64,000 bases of DNA from Chamaecrista fasciculata (taxonomy: Eukaryota; Streptophyta; Magnoliopsida; Fabales; Fabaceae). Shown here one piece after another: positions 13,601 to 24,738 of this stretch. Numbering within the stretch: the stretch's first letter is position 1; each line of letters starts with the position of its first letter. The translations under genes and the position numbers were made by a program. Under the pieces are notes generated by a model. It did not search any database, was not told the origin of the DNA, and saw only the letters and a list, made by a program, of their open reading frames with translations. The stretch spans positions 25,582 to 89,581 of the forward strand of contig QANZ01020598.1 of assembly GCA_003254925.1 (NCBI GenBank), written 5' to 3'.

Positions 13601-13906
13601 TCATTACTGCTATAAGGTGAGGAAAATCTTCGACAAAACCTGAGGCAAGAAGACATGGAAGATCGACATGAAAGGCGCAACGCCATGTCCAAACAAGCCT
13701 ACACACTTTTGGCTGATTCTTTCCAGAGCTATAAGATGCCGCTGTTTCCGAAAGGGCATGTTTTATTTTAAGTCCGAAAGGGGTTTTTGGCAGTTGGGCT
13801 TTAATGATTTATAAGTTTGTTTTTGGGTATTGGGCTATTGGGTCAAGAGAAGGCTTGTTTTCATAATTCTCAACTACAAATTACACAAGTTGAATCCCCT
13901 CTTGGT

Positions 13907-14992
13907 AATGCTAAGTTGTATGCATTTTTAAAGGGTTTCGAAAAAAAATCGCTCTGCTAGGGTTTCGCTTCTCTTATGCCCCTTTGAGGGGCTGTTGGTG
14001 GGTGGCCTCCATGGCGCCTCCGGTGGCGGCTTCGGCTTCATCTTTGGCGGCGGCTCCGGATTCATCACCAACGGTCTCTCCTTTCTCTGGTTTTCTCTGT
14101 TTTGTCTTTTGAGGGTGGTGGAAACGGAAGGGGGGAGCTTTGGATTGGTTTTCATTCTATGTTCCATTTTTTTTGTGACATAGTTTTGAAACCTTTCACT
14201 CTCCCCTTTGGCTTTCCTCACCTCTTAGTCTCCCTTCCACTAGAGAAGGTTTCTCTTTTATTGTCTGTTCTTTTCTTTTTGTTTTGGTTGTACAATTTTC
14301 GGCCAGATCTATAGCTTTTGAAGAAGGCTTTCTGAAGATCCTTTCAAGATTGTTCAGCGCGTTTGAGCTTAATGGTGGTTCTTCTTCTTTGTTATTCGTC
14401 TGGTTGAGAGTTGGTATGGTTTTTGTTTGGGTAGATTATTTTCTTCATCCCTTGTGTGTTGCTTGGGTGAAAATTTTCTGCCTAGGAGTGGGTTGTATAT
14501 ATCTGTTTCTGGCTTGGAGGTTAGCGGCAAAATCATCAATTTTCGGCCGATAGTAGCCTACTTCGTTTCCAGCCTCTGTTCGCGGGTTCATGCTTGATGC
14601 TCCCATCCGGTGTGTTTCCGGGTGGGTTTTTCTTCACGGCGGTTGGTTCTTGATCTGCAAGTGGAGCTCAAACAAAGAAGAAAACGGGTTAAGAAGATTT
14701 ATCTCTCTGAGAGGGATGAGGGGTGTGTTGCCTCTTGAATTATCTTCCAAGTTTTCCTTATCTTTTCTAGATATTTTGTAGATCTGACTATATAGGAGAT
14801 CTGGATCTTATTTTATGTCTTAGGTGTGTTGCCTAGGATTTTTCTTTCCTCTCCTATACTATTGTATTCTGATCTGTTGAGCGTAAGGTTGTGTTCAAAT
14901 TGTTAAATCTCTGCCTTACTTTGTCTCTCAGTTGTTGTATGGCCTTGTGCCATTTTCTCATCAATGGATATTTGATTCTGACAAAAAAAAAA
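13907..14992 (+). mobile_element. Short non-autonomous LINE insertion with poly(A)
   Basis: The 1086-bp segment is flanked by a perfect 14-bp repeat AATCCCCTCTTGGT (13893-13906 and 14993-15006) and ends in an A12 tail, so it was retroposed on the plus strand. It has no reverse transcriptase. Its first part (about 14020-14660) recurs at 24845-25430. The initial part has a G/C-rich, Ala/Pro-coding run (MAPPVAASAS frame at about 14010) like a LINE leader. It looks like an L1 derivative consisting of 5' leader plus 3' end with the interior deleted. The sequence lies just 5' of the synthase pseudogene start. Confidence 0.7.
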
Positions 14993-15006
14993 AATCCCCT
15001 CTTGGT

Positions 15007-16604
15007 GAGAGGAGCAGCGTAGTGAGAGAAATTCTTAAACTCTTTCCATCGTTTCTACCCGGAGGGTGATTTGTTGGAGTTGAGAGTGTTAGGATTTATT
15101 TTTTATTGCTGTTAGTTGGAGTTTAGAGTGTTTAGATCCTTGCTTTTCCGGCTGTTCCTGTCTTTTCTAGTCTTGAGTGGAGTTACTAGAGAGTAGAGAC
15201 CTATGCGCTTAATGTTTTTCTGCCCGCGTTTAGGGTTTTTTACTATTCCTTACCTGATTCTAACCTTTTTAAGTTATTACTCTTAATTGTGTGGTGGGTA
15301 GGTTGGTGTATAACCTTTTTTAGTACCAACTTATATGGGGAGTTTTCTAGTTTCAGTACGTTATTGTGTTATTGTGTCCTTGCTTTTGTGCATACTTCTG
15401 GCATCTTCTTAGTGCTCTCACTCTGTTATCGTGTGCTTGTTTTAGTAGCTTGTTTCCTCTTTTGGATATTTGATTGTCCACTAGGTATGGATATTCCTGA
15501 TGGTGATTTATTGGCACCAAACTTCATCTTGCCAAGACAAGATCCTGTTTTGAACTTAAGTCAAGCTCACGTGCAACAACGGAATGCTTTGTTTGCAAGG
15601 GTTGTTGTGGCTGTTGTGATAGATAGGAAGAATATACCAGCTCACCGCTTGTAGCACTCTAAACATCGCAACTTCTTCATCCTTGAGTTTTTCCAAGTTG
15701 AAGACATGAACTTTATGCTATCCAACGGTCCATGGAAAATGGTGTCCAAATATGACTATTAGCAACCTCAAAGTTGAAGGCAGTGATCTATGGTTCAAGT
15801 TTACTGGTCTTCCCTTCGACTTAATTAGTATGCCCTGAAGTTGCCTGGAAGTTGGGAGAATTTATTGGATATCTGGGACAACAATGGAGTTAGTATGGAA
15901 GGAGTTCGAGTTAAGGTGTGTGTAGATCCAGCTAAACCGATGCCAATGGGAGCCTTCCTTCGCATGCAAAATGCCATTGTGAGCACTGTGGTTACATTGG
16001 TCACCTTGCAAATGACTGTTTTCGGACCACACAATCGCTTTTGGCGGAAGTGGCACGTCTTAGGGATGAATTGTTGAATACACATGATGTTGATTATGCT
16101 TTTGCAAATAATGCACCTCACTATGTTTGTCCACGTAGAAAGTCTCCTTCCTTTCACACTAGGAAGTCTACGAAGGTGGAGGTGTTTTTTGATGCTCATG
16201 GTTATCATTTTATGATTATAGAAAAGCTTCTCATGCACAACTTGCCTAATATTCCTAATGCTGAAGTATCCTCATCAGAAGGCTCTATGTACTCAGTGAT
16301 AGATGAAGAAGTAGCTCAACAAGATTTGTCGAATGATCATGTGGCACAAGGAAATCTAAACATCAATCCTCTACAACAACAATTTCCTCAACCAGAATTT
16401 TTGGATGTTCAGCTATGGAGAATGCAGGTAGAGGCTCAGTTTGATCACACCTCCGGTGGAGTCGCCGATCTCTGAAAATTCAAGTGAGGAAGATAATGAA
16501 GTCTTAAATGAGGAGCAGATAGACTTAATGGAGATGAAGAATATTCTCAACCCATTACTAAGTACAGACATTTGCTCAGAAGAAAATTTGGAGGTGCTGG
16601 ATAT
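15007..16604 (+). mobile_element. L1-type ORF1 (DUF4283/zinc-knuckle) relic
   Basis: From an ATG at 15487 the frame reads MDIPDGDLLAPNFILPRQDP, later VVVAVVIDRKNIPAHRL and FQVEDMNFMLSNGPWKM, the pattern of the DUF4283 domain in plant LINE ORF1/Gag-like proteins. Further on, in another frame near 15975, CEHCGYIGHLANDC gives a CCHC zinc knuckle, followed by LLAEVARLRDELLNTHDVDY. The coding sequence is interrupted by stops and at least one frameshift, so it is not functional. No endonuclease or reverse transcriptase follows, because MULE1 begins at 16605. The bases before 15487 look like an untranslated leader. Confidence 0.65.
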
Positions 16605-16709
16605 GGGACTTTTTTTTCTCGGTAGACTAAGAAAATTTTATAATCACACGTATAATCTATATTATAACCATATCACATATATAGGCTAGTTTTACTGTAG
16701 CAAAATTGA
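16605..16709 (+). repeat. MULE1 left terminal inverted repeat
   Basis: This begins GGGACTTTTTTTTCTCGG and runs to the ACTGTAGCAAAATTG motif near 16709. It matches the reverse complement of 24739-24843 over about 105 bp with few differences. Confidence 0.85.
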
Positions 16710-16717
16710 CATATGAA

Positions 16718-16943
16718 GAAACCGTCAACCGAGATGACTGTTTTAGTGAAATAAAGCCGGTAACACAGATGACGGTTTGAGAAAACGAAGAAACCGTCAA
16801 CCCAGATGACGGTTTCTATTGGAAAAAGTTGAAAACCAAAAAGAGAAAACCGTCAACCCGGATGACGGTTTATTAAAGAGAAAACCGTCAACCCGGATGA
16901 CGGTTTTCTCTTTGAAAAACCGTCAACCTGGTTGACGGTTTCT
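16718..16943 (+). repeat. MULE1 left subterminal palindrome array (6 units)
   Basis: Six imperfect palindromes of about 25 bp have consensus arms AAACCGTCAACCCGG / WTGACGGTTT, spaced by 5-20 bp of A-rich sequence. The fourth and fifth are nearly perfect. Each unit could fold as a hairpin or be bound by a dimeric protein. Confidence 0.9.
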
Positions 16944-17090
16944 TTACAATCTCGCGTGTCCCGGCTGTTTTACGTGTTATCAGACTATTTCGTGTGCTTC
17001 TTTTATCTGCCGATCACGTGTTTGCTGAGAGGATGTGTACCTTGTTGTGTGTTGCAGTAGGAGTAATTTGGATTTATACGTGAAGTTGGC

Positions 17091-17098
17091 TCTATATA
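17091..17098 (+). promoter_or_regulatory. TATA box of the MULE1 transposase gene
   Basis: TCTATATAAACC lies about 1 kb before the first coding ATG. It is followed by a pyrimidine-rich leader and by plausible 5'-untranslated splice sites (GAG|GTAAAT near 17247; TTGTAG before the coding exon at about 18092). Confidence 0.55.
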
Positions 17099-18104
17099 AA
17101 CCTTGCAATTCTCTCATCTATTCATCTCATTTCATTCTTCCCATTTCGATCATCTCTACGTTTCATTCTTTCTTTTTTTTCATCTTCATTATTTTTCAAT
17201 CATCATCTTGTTAAAGAGTTTAGTCTGAAGAAAAACGTAGAGTTGAGGTAAATATTTAATTATTATTATATCTTATTTAAAATTTCTCATTATTTATTAT
17301 TTTATAAGTTAATTTTTTTAATTATTAATTTATTGTAATTTAGTATTTATTTATTTTTATTGATATTATCTAATTCTTTATATTTTTATTAATTGTTTTG
17401 ATCCTGAGATGCTTCAATGGAATTTGAGAAGCAGAGAGTAAAGAGTGATTATATGAACCAAGACCATGTGGATCCAAAGAAACCAATGACCACTGTGGAA
17501 TAGGTTAGCATACCATATGATTTATTTTAATTTATTATTTATTTTAAAATTTTAAAATTTTTGCTTTTTTTTTATCTTTTGTACATAACTTTAATTCTAT
17601 TTTGTTGTTTTGTTGTTTTTATTTTTTCAGTTTTGCTATTCACTCTTTGCATTTGGCCGGTGTGGTGTGGAGACTCTTGAGAGAGAAATTTTAGAGTTAA
17701 AGTAAATATTTAATTATTCTACTTTTCTTATTCTTCTTTTATATTTTCTATTTTGTCATTTACTTTTTTTGACATTTATTTAATTTTATTTTTTATGGTA
17801 GGTTGACATCATATTTTTCATAAATTAAAATTTTTTATTTATTATTTAGTTGTAATTTTTTAATCATATTTTATTGATTTATTTATTTATTTATTTTCAT
17901 AATGTAATTCTTTATATATTTGTGTTTTAGTAATCATTTTGTATATCTTTTTTGGTCGTTTTTTTATTTTTTTGAGTATAGGTTATGTTTTTTATTTAGT
18001 TTTATTTTGTAATCTATATATTATTTTATTTTATTTTATTTATTTAATGATTTTTGGATAACTAATAATTTTGATTGATTTACTTATTGTAGGTATTCAT
18101 TAAG

Positions 18105-20804
18105 ATGAGTAGGCCACTCTATATTCATGTGTACTTCAATGGAGACATTTTTGTAAGCGACGAAGGCGTAACATTTCGTTGTGATAGCCCAATCAGTGGG
18201 AAAATAAAGAGGGATGCAACTTTGGAGAGCCTCATGCATACTATCCACAGGAAAATAGGATTGTCTAGAGATGAGGTCGTCTCAGAAATCATATATCGAA
18301 TGCCCGTTAGTGTAAATCCCATATATTACAAAGCATACCAGATGGAATCTGATGACGATATTCAGTTAATATGGGATACACACATGCAATGTTGCGGCTA
18401 TTCAGTTCCTATTGAATTATATGTTGCGATTGCTGTATTGGATGAGGGTGGTCCCTCTGGTTCCTCAAACCCGACTGATATGGAGTCACAATTGACAAAT
18501 GATCAATTGTAGATGCAGATGCAGGGAGTTGGAGAACAAGATGACGGAGATGATGATGATCAATACAGATGCTTGTCCCCGAATGATTATATTGACACAG
18601 AGTCGGGTGAGGACATTGAAGAGGACATTGAAGAGGACATTGCAGAGGATGATATAATTCCTCCAGTCCAACAAATCCCTTATTATGTTCCGAGAGCCCC
18701 TTTTATGTGGCAAATAAATACAGCGGTAGTGAATGAGGATATAGCTATATCAGCTGATATGTGTAGTGAATATACTTGGAATGAAGAGGCAGATTTGAAG
18801 GTTGGTCTTATATTCCGAAATAAGGAGTCATTGAATGAGGCCCTCAAACTGTACCATGTCAAACGACGTCAGGATTATAGGGTCTCACGATCAAATAAAA
18901 AGTATCTGAATGTCATATGCCCCAATGCTGACAAAGGATGTAAATTCAGCTTGCGAGCTTGCTTGAAGTCAACCCTTGATATGTGGATGATAACGAAATA
19001 TGGTGGTGATCACATTTGTGTGTCGTCGAGAATGACAAAAGATCATCGTAAACTTGATTATCATTTAATTTGTGGATACATCACCACCATGGTTGGAGAT
19101 CGTCCGGATCTCCCTATATCTCAGATAATTGGAAGAATTAAAGATGAATTACACTTTACTATTTCCTACAGAAAGGCTTGGCTTGCAAAACAAGACGCAC
19201 TTGCCCAGATATACGGACAATGGGAAGAGTCATATGACAAACTGCTGAGATTCATGGCTGCCATCGAATTATACATGCCGGGCTCGAAGGTCGAGTGGCA
19301 AACAAAACCATATCCAGGTAGGGAGGCTATTATTTATTAAATTATATATTTTTGGGTTGACTTATTATGTAATCTAATTCTTTGAGTAACCTTTATTTCA
19401 TTTTATTTATCCAGGTCGTGATGATATTTTGTACTTTCATCGGGTGTTTTGGGCGTTTAAACCATGTACTGATGCATTTCGCCACTTGAAACCGATGATT
19501 CAAATTGACGGTACTTTTTTGTATGGAAAATATAGTCATAAATTTTTGATTGCCACAGGACAAGATGGGAATTTGAAGGTTGTCCCATTAGCATTTGCAA
19601 TTGTGGAGGAGGAGAAACGAGAGTCGTGGTCATTCTTCTTAACCATGTTGCGTCGCCATGTTGTGAAGGAGAGACAAGTTTGTATGATTTCAGATCGACA
19701 TGGCGGTATACTTTCAGCTGTTGCGAATGACGAAAGTTGGCAACCTCCTCTAGGGTACCACATTTTTTGCATAAGACACTTGGCAAGTAACTTAAACACA
19801 GCTCACAAGGATAGGAAGGCAAAGAAAATGTTCACGTCAGCGGGTAAGTTTGGTTATAGACATTTTCAATTATTGTCAGATTATTTGTTATTTATTAGAT
19901 AACATTTATTTATTTATCTTGGTTAATGAAGGATACGAGTATCAGCCTCATATGGTGCGAAGAAAGTTGCAAGAAATACGTGACTTCAATAAGGATGCTG
20001 CAAAGTGGATTGACGACGTCCCTATAGAGCAATGGAGTCGTGCATATGATGGGAACAGGCGATACAGTCATATGACGACCAGTCTTGTCGAGTGTATGAA
20101 TGGTGCGCTGAAAGGGATTAGAAGTCTCCCAATAACTTCATTAGTTGAAGCTACATTGTTCAAAGTTCTGAAGTGGTTTGTTGACCATGGTAGGCAGGCA
20201 ACTAATGAGCGCGCAGCCGGACACATATATTGTGAGTATTTTCGTAATGCTTTTAATAAGAATCAAGCAAAGGCATCTGAATGTGATGAAGTCATAATTT
20301 TGAACGTTGAGGAGACCAGGTTTCAAGTGCAAGAACCATACAATAGATCTAGACGGGAATTTGGTCGTAAATTTCGACTTTCACTAAATGAGAGGCGATA
20401 CGACTGTGGAGAGTTTCAAGCTCTGAGGTATCCTTGTTGCCATGTCCTTGCTGCATGTGAGTTTGCTTCATTGGATGCACTTCAGTATATTGATCCCATC
20501 TATATGTTGGATTCCATCATAACCACATATAGTTATCCATTTTATGTGATGGGCCTAAGAGTACGCGCATTCATAATGAAATGGATGGGAAAGAACCAGG
20601 AGCACTGCCTAAGTGTGGGTTTTGTCGGCATGAAGGTCACAATAGGAAAACATGTCCNAGCCTTTTAGTTTTATTTGCGTTTTAGTCCAAAAATTTTAAA
20701 TTTCTTCCGCTGCGCTCCCTCTGTGAGCACTGCCTAAGTGTGGGTTTTGTCGGCATGAAGGTCACAATAGGAAAACATGTCCACAACGACGAAGGCAACA
20801 ATAA
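18105..20804 (+). pseudogene. MULE1 MURA-like transposase with PB1-like N-terminus
   Basis: Exons 18105-19317, 19415-19843 and 19932-20804 have good splice sites and matching phases. Domains in order: a PB1-like N-terminus (RPLYIHVYFNGDIFVSDEG), an acidic linker, the MuDR zinc-ribbon-like DNA-binding region (VICPNADKGCKFSLRACL...HICV), the catalytic core with D (MIQIDGTFLYGKY), D (CMISDRHGGI) and a likely E (SLVECMNGALKG), a SWIM zinc finger (YDCGEFQALRYPCCHVLAAC), and a CCHC knuckle (CGFCRHEGHNRKTC). Defects: an in-frame TAG at 18510-18512 between the PB1 and DNA-binding parts; Tyr where the first SWIM Cys is expected; a deletion and frame change between SWIM and knuckle near 20545; and a local duplication at the N. 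Family role: cut-and-paste transposition. This copy is probably inactive. Confidence 0.85.
20607..20782 (+). other. Assembly join: N with a repeated flank
   Basis: A stretch of about 58 bp encoding the CCHC knuckle (GAGCACTGCCTAAGTG onward) occurs at about 20600-20657 and again at 20724-20781. Between them lie a single N (20658) and about 66 bp of unrelated sequence containing a TTCCGCTGCG motif. A real duplication is possible, but the N at the exact edge points to a joining artefact. Confidence 0.75.
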
Positions 20805-21106
20805 TTATGTGCTATAATTTGTATTATGAGCAATGAATGCTTGTTAATGTATTCTCTTTATCCTTACATAATTAGTTGTTTTAGTTGTGTTATTTATCCT
20901 TACATAATTTGTATTATGTGCTATAATTATTATTATGAGCAATGAGTGTTATGTCTTAATCTAACTAATTAGTTGTGTTAGTTGTGTTAGTTGTGTTATT
21001 TTTTTTTTTGTTTTCTTAATTTGTTAACCTACATAAACTATAAATAATAAACCATCATTTGAGACATGATATTACAATATAATATAACATCACACAATAC
21101 AACTAA

Positions 21107-23645
21107 CTACAAGTGGCCACCAGTGCCACAATCCTTCTTCTTCGATACGCGGTCAGATTTTCGAGGAGCACCTTTAGTTCTAGGGCCAGGACGTCGAGCA
21201 GCAGAGCCACTAGGGCCAGGAGGCGCCTGAGATTGCTGGTACTGATATGCCTGAGGTTGCTGATACGCATGATATTGTTGATGCATTGGGGGATGTGATT
21301 GAGGAGACGGAAAGAGAGGTTGCTGGTACATTTGAGCTTGGTTAATCATAGGCTGACGGATGCCACTGCCAGAGTCATAAAAACCATACTGCTGAAATAG
21401 TGGAGGGCTAGGAAACCCTGACTGATATGGAGGAGGCGTATGCCAAGCTGGGGCCCCCATAGCCGATATTGATGCCAAATGTGAAGAAGCTGATATAACA
21501 TCAAACTGTAACGACTCGGCAAATTGTGACTGTAATGGATCAACCTCTAACTGTGATGGACCTGTATCAAATTGTGATGATTGTCCAGGAATAAACTGTG
21601 ATGACGATGGATTAACCTGCAAATATGGTACATCAGCATCAACTCCCTGGTCGCCATCACCCTCATGTCCCTCTTGCTCCTCTTGCTCCTCCTCCTCCTC
21701 ACTCATATAAAACTCCACACGAGCCCTGCTCATCTTCCAGGCCTTATTTTGATGTTTAGGAATCTGAGGAGCTCCACTTGTTTGTTGAATTGGGCGTCGA
21801 AACTCGGGATCTTCTGCCTCTCCTTCAGCCTCAGGGTTAAGTCTATTGAACACACTAATTTGCTCATTACACAGTGTCTTAATCACTTCATCATCTGTTC
21901 TATCTTTGATTCTTCTGAAAACATGACACTAAAGAAAAGATATATGTTAGACATTATCTATTAAGAACCATTATATCATATCTCAATAAAAAATAAATAT
22001 GGAAGGTACATACCGATTGACCAAGCGCTGCTCCATCTGGATGTATCCATTTACGAGTGTGCTTCCAGTACCATATCATGTAAGCAGAATTCCTCCTGAG
22101 TTCCGTCCGATCAAGAATATCCTCCATAATCCGCTCCCGACGTGCCTCCCAATATGGAAGGTATTCTTGCAACTCTACGGTCCAATCAACTTCGGTTCTT
22201 CCAGTGAGCTGTTGGGAATGCTCCCAATCCAAATCAACAGCATCTGTTGGTATAAGTTGACGACGCCCAAATTGCCTCAAAACCCTATCGGGTTGATGCC
22301 ACTCCACAATGTTATGACATATTAATGGCACATGAGCTCGCCAAATTTCATATCCTTCCAGGCAATACAGGGGATGCTAAGATCTGCAAGAGCCTCACTA
22401 TACGACTCCCATTCAATCTGTTGCATTGAATGTTAAGAATCATTATAACATATGATTATATTAGAACAAAATATGTAACTTCACCAACTCAAAAAAATTA
22501 TGTTAACTAACACTTACCTCACTGTCAAGCATCCGCTCAATGATGGTCCGATATTGATTGACATGGTACCGAGGAGCTTCAAAGAATCTCTTATTATCTA
22601 ACCACCTGTAATGTATAAAAAATATTAATGTTGTGGGCTAATGTCAGTGAAATTTAATAATATTTAATTCAATTACCTGAATGCATACGGGGGAGGAAGT
22701 CGGTTCACATCATCTTCTTCTAAGACCGGTATCCTACTTTTATGTCGTCTGACAATCTTAGGTCTTAATCTGGGGAACCGATCCCATGCCCACACATGTA
22801 ATAGATGTATGCAGCCACCAATATCAGATTTTGTATAATCAGTGGCCTGACACATCTCGCGATATAGATAAGCTAACACGACCGATCCCCAACTATATGT
22901 CCTGCACTTATCAAGATCCTCAATAAGGGGCAAGAACATACATCTCACAAGCTGACTAGAGTAGTCACAAAATAAGATCCCTCCAATCAATCTCATAATG
23001 TAAGCTCGAGTGTACTGCTCGAGCACTTGTTGAGTAGCATTCTCAGGGATGCTATCGTCAGGAAATTCTTTCGCTAGCCATGATAGTTTGATTTTATTTC
23101 CTTTTAGGTCAGCACGTGTAGGAGTTTTTCCGAAAAGACGCTTGCAAAACTAATCTATTTTTGTTGGAAAACTCCCAATCACCGGAGCACCATCTATTGG
23201 GAGTCCCAATTGCAGGGCAACATCCTGCAATGTAATAGTACATTCTCCCATTGGCATGTGGAAAGTGTGTGTCTCTGGCCTCCATCTTTCGATTAGAGCA
23301 CTGACTAAAGCGTGATCAAACACAATGTGACCAGCGCGAGAAACCCCATAAAATCCGGCCCGCATCAATAAGGGTACAAGTTTGCGGGGAGGATAATATT
23401 TTGGCGTATTCACTGCACGGCGTACATGCAATGTCCGATCAGGCTGCCATTAATTACAAAGTATAAGTTAGAATTAATAATTAACTTTAAATTAATACTA
23501 ATAATAGCACAAAACGTAATTAATAATAATTACTTACATGTCCTTTCCAAACAGCCTCAGAAATATGTTGTCTATGTAAATATAATACAGATGGGTCCTC
23601 TGGACCAGGATCAAGTACCGGAGCAGCTCTACCTCTAGCATCCAT
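21107..23645 (-). pseudogene. Plant mobile domain (PMD) protein gene in MULE1
   Basis: Five exons on the minus strand: 23538-23645, 22677-23443, 22518-22605, 22014-22417, 21107-21928. The start MDARGRAAPVLDPGPEDPSV leads into the PMD: TFHMPMGECTITLQDVALQL, KLSWLAKEF, YTRAYIMRLIGGILF, WGSVVLAYLYREMC, CIHLLHVWAWDRFP. The last exon encodes an acidic stretch and a Gln/Pro/Tyr-rich tail. Family knowledge: PMD proteins include Arabidopsis MAIN and MAIL1, and PMDs are also carried by plant transposons; the role in transposons is unknown. Defects: TAG at 23150-23152 where Trp is expected (KID-stop-FCKRLF), and a frame change early in exon 4 upstream of IWRAHVPLICHN. The gene converges on the transposase gene with about 300 bp between. 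Confidence 0.85.
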
Positions 23646-24506
23646 AACTATTTTTTTCCTTAAGAAATTAATTATCAAACCAAAATTAGTTAATAAAATT
23701 ATTAATTAATTTGTTACTATAACAAACATATTTAATTAATAACATACCAATTTTTCCTTAAGAAAAATTCACATGTTTCTTTTAAAAAAATAGAATATAA
23801 AACATAGACCTCCTTTTTCTATTTGAATGTATTTTCTAAAATAAAATTACAAGTTAATTACATCAAACAATCAATAATTAATTACATCATACAAAATTAC
23901 ATCATTAATTTTAATCAAATCAGAAAAATTTTAATCAGATCAGAAATAATTACATCAAACAATCACAACAAATCAATATTAATTACATCATTAATTTTAA
24001 TCAAATCAAAAAAATTTTAATCACTAATTAATTTTTCAATATGATATCACATTAATCATACAACAAATCAATCAAAAATATTGTCAACAAATCAGAAAAA
24101 TTCGGGGACCTATTTGACAAATGTTAGAAAAATTCGGGGACCTATTTGTCAATTTCCTAAAACAAATGGCAACAAAGTAAAACAAATTGGAGCAACACTG
24201 CACACGGCGGAGGAAGACGGAGGATTTCGCTTACCTGTGGCAGCCGACAAGCAAGAAAATGATGGAGGTGGCGGTGGAGGAAGACGAAGCGGATCCACAA
24301 GCAACACAGATCTTCGAAACGTTGATGGAGGAAGACGAAGGGAAAATGAGATGAGGGAAGGATGACGAAGAAGGAGGATGTGGGAGGAAGAAGGAGATGA
24401 GGGAGGAAGACAAAGAACGAGTCGAGCGCAGCGGCAGAGTTTACGGCGAAGGAGATGAGTGAAAATGAATGCAGAGAAAGAGAAGTAGGGTTTAAAGGCG
24501 AAGGAC

Positions 24507-24730
24507 AAAACCGTCATTTCAGTTGACGGTAATTTCAAAATTTTAATCAGAAACCGTCAACCCGGTTGACGGTTTCTCTTTCCAGAAACCGTCAACACGG
24601 TTGACGGTTTGTCTTCGAAATTTTTTTAGAAGAAACCGTCATCCGGGTTGACGGTTTCTTCCTTTCCTCAAACCGTCATTTGTGTTAGCGGCTTTCTTTT
24701 ACTAAAACAGTCATCCCAGTTGACGGTTTC
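24507..24730 (+). repeat. MULE1 right subterminal palindrome array (6 units)
   Basis: Six imperfect palindromes share the consensus of the left array (AAACCGTCAACCCGG / TTGACGGTTT). The second to fourth are best preserved, while the fifth and sixth are degraded in one arm. Position and number mirror the left array. Confidence 0.9.
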
Positions 24731-24738
24731 TTCATAAC

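Larger units (their letters stand above)
5429..13686 (-). pseudogene. Mitochondrial-type 3-oxoacyl-ACP synthase, decayed
   Basis: Family role: mtKAS condenses malonyl-ACP with acyl-ACP in mitochondria, feeding octanoate to lipoic acid synthesis. Seen: 14 exons on the minus strand: 13551-13686, 13001-13230, 12070-12177, 11921-11992, 11705-11791, 7766-7917, 7587-7667, 7424-7457, 7249-7315, 7091-7162, 6618-6678, 6405-6487, 5710-5781, 5429-5611. The start MALRLSCRSSMSSCLRFCRR is a Ser/Arg-rich, presequence-like leader. The catalytic Cys ([10 protein letters not shown]) and both His motifs (NAHATST, GHLLGAAG) are present, as is the C-terminal NSFGFGGTNASLLF. Lesions: an in-frame TAA at 11735-11737 in the MA-GH motif; a 5-bp loss in exon 10 (72 nt where phase needs 77) that leads to a stop; AC instead of AG before exon 13 (5782-5783). 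Introns are retained, so it is not retroposed. An assembly error could mimic one lesion, hardly three. Confidence 0.88.

Noticed and set aside
16718-16943. CRISPR-like array
   Set aside because: Regular short palindromic repeats, but spacing is irregular, spacers are A-rich and very short, the genome is a plant, and a mirrored set lies at the other end of a transposon.
21113-21298. Plus-strand frame rich in Arg/Ser/Leu
   Set aside because: Antisense shadow of the low-complexity tail of the MULE1 PMD gene.
24081-24538. Gly/Arg- and Ser/Pro-rich frames on both strands near the right end of MULE1
   Set aside because: Repetitive GGAGGAAGACG sequence gives open frames on both strands; it may be the PMD gene's untranslated leader, with no protein motif.
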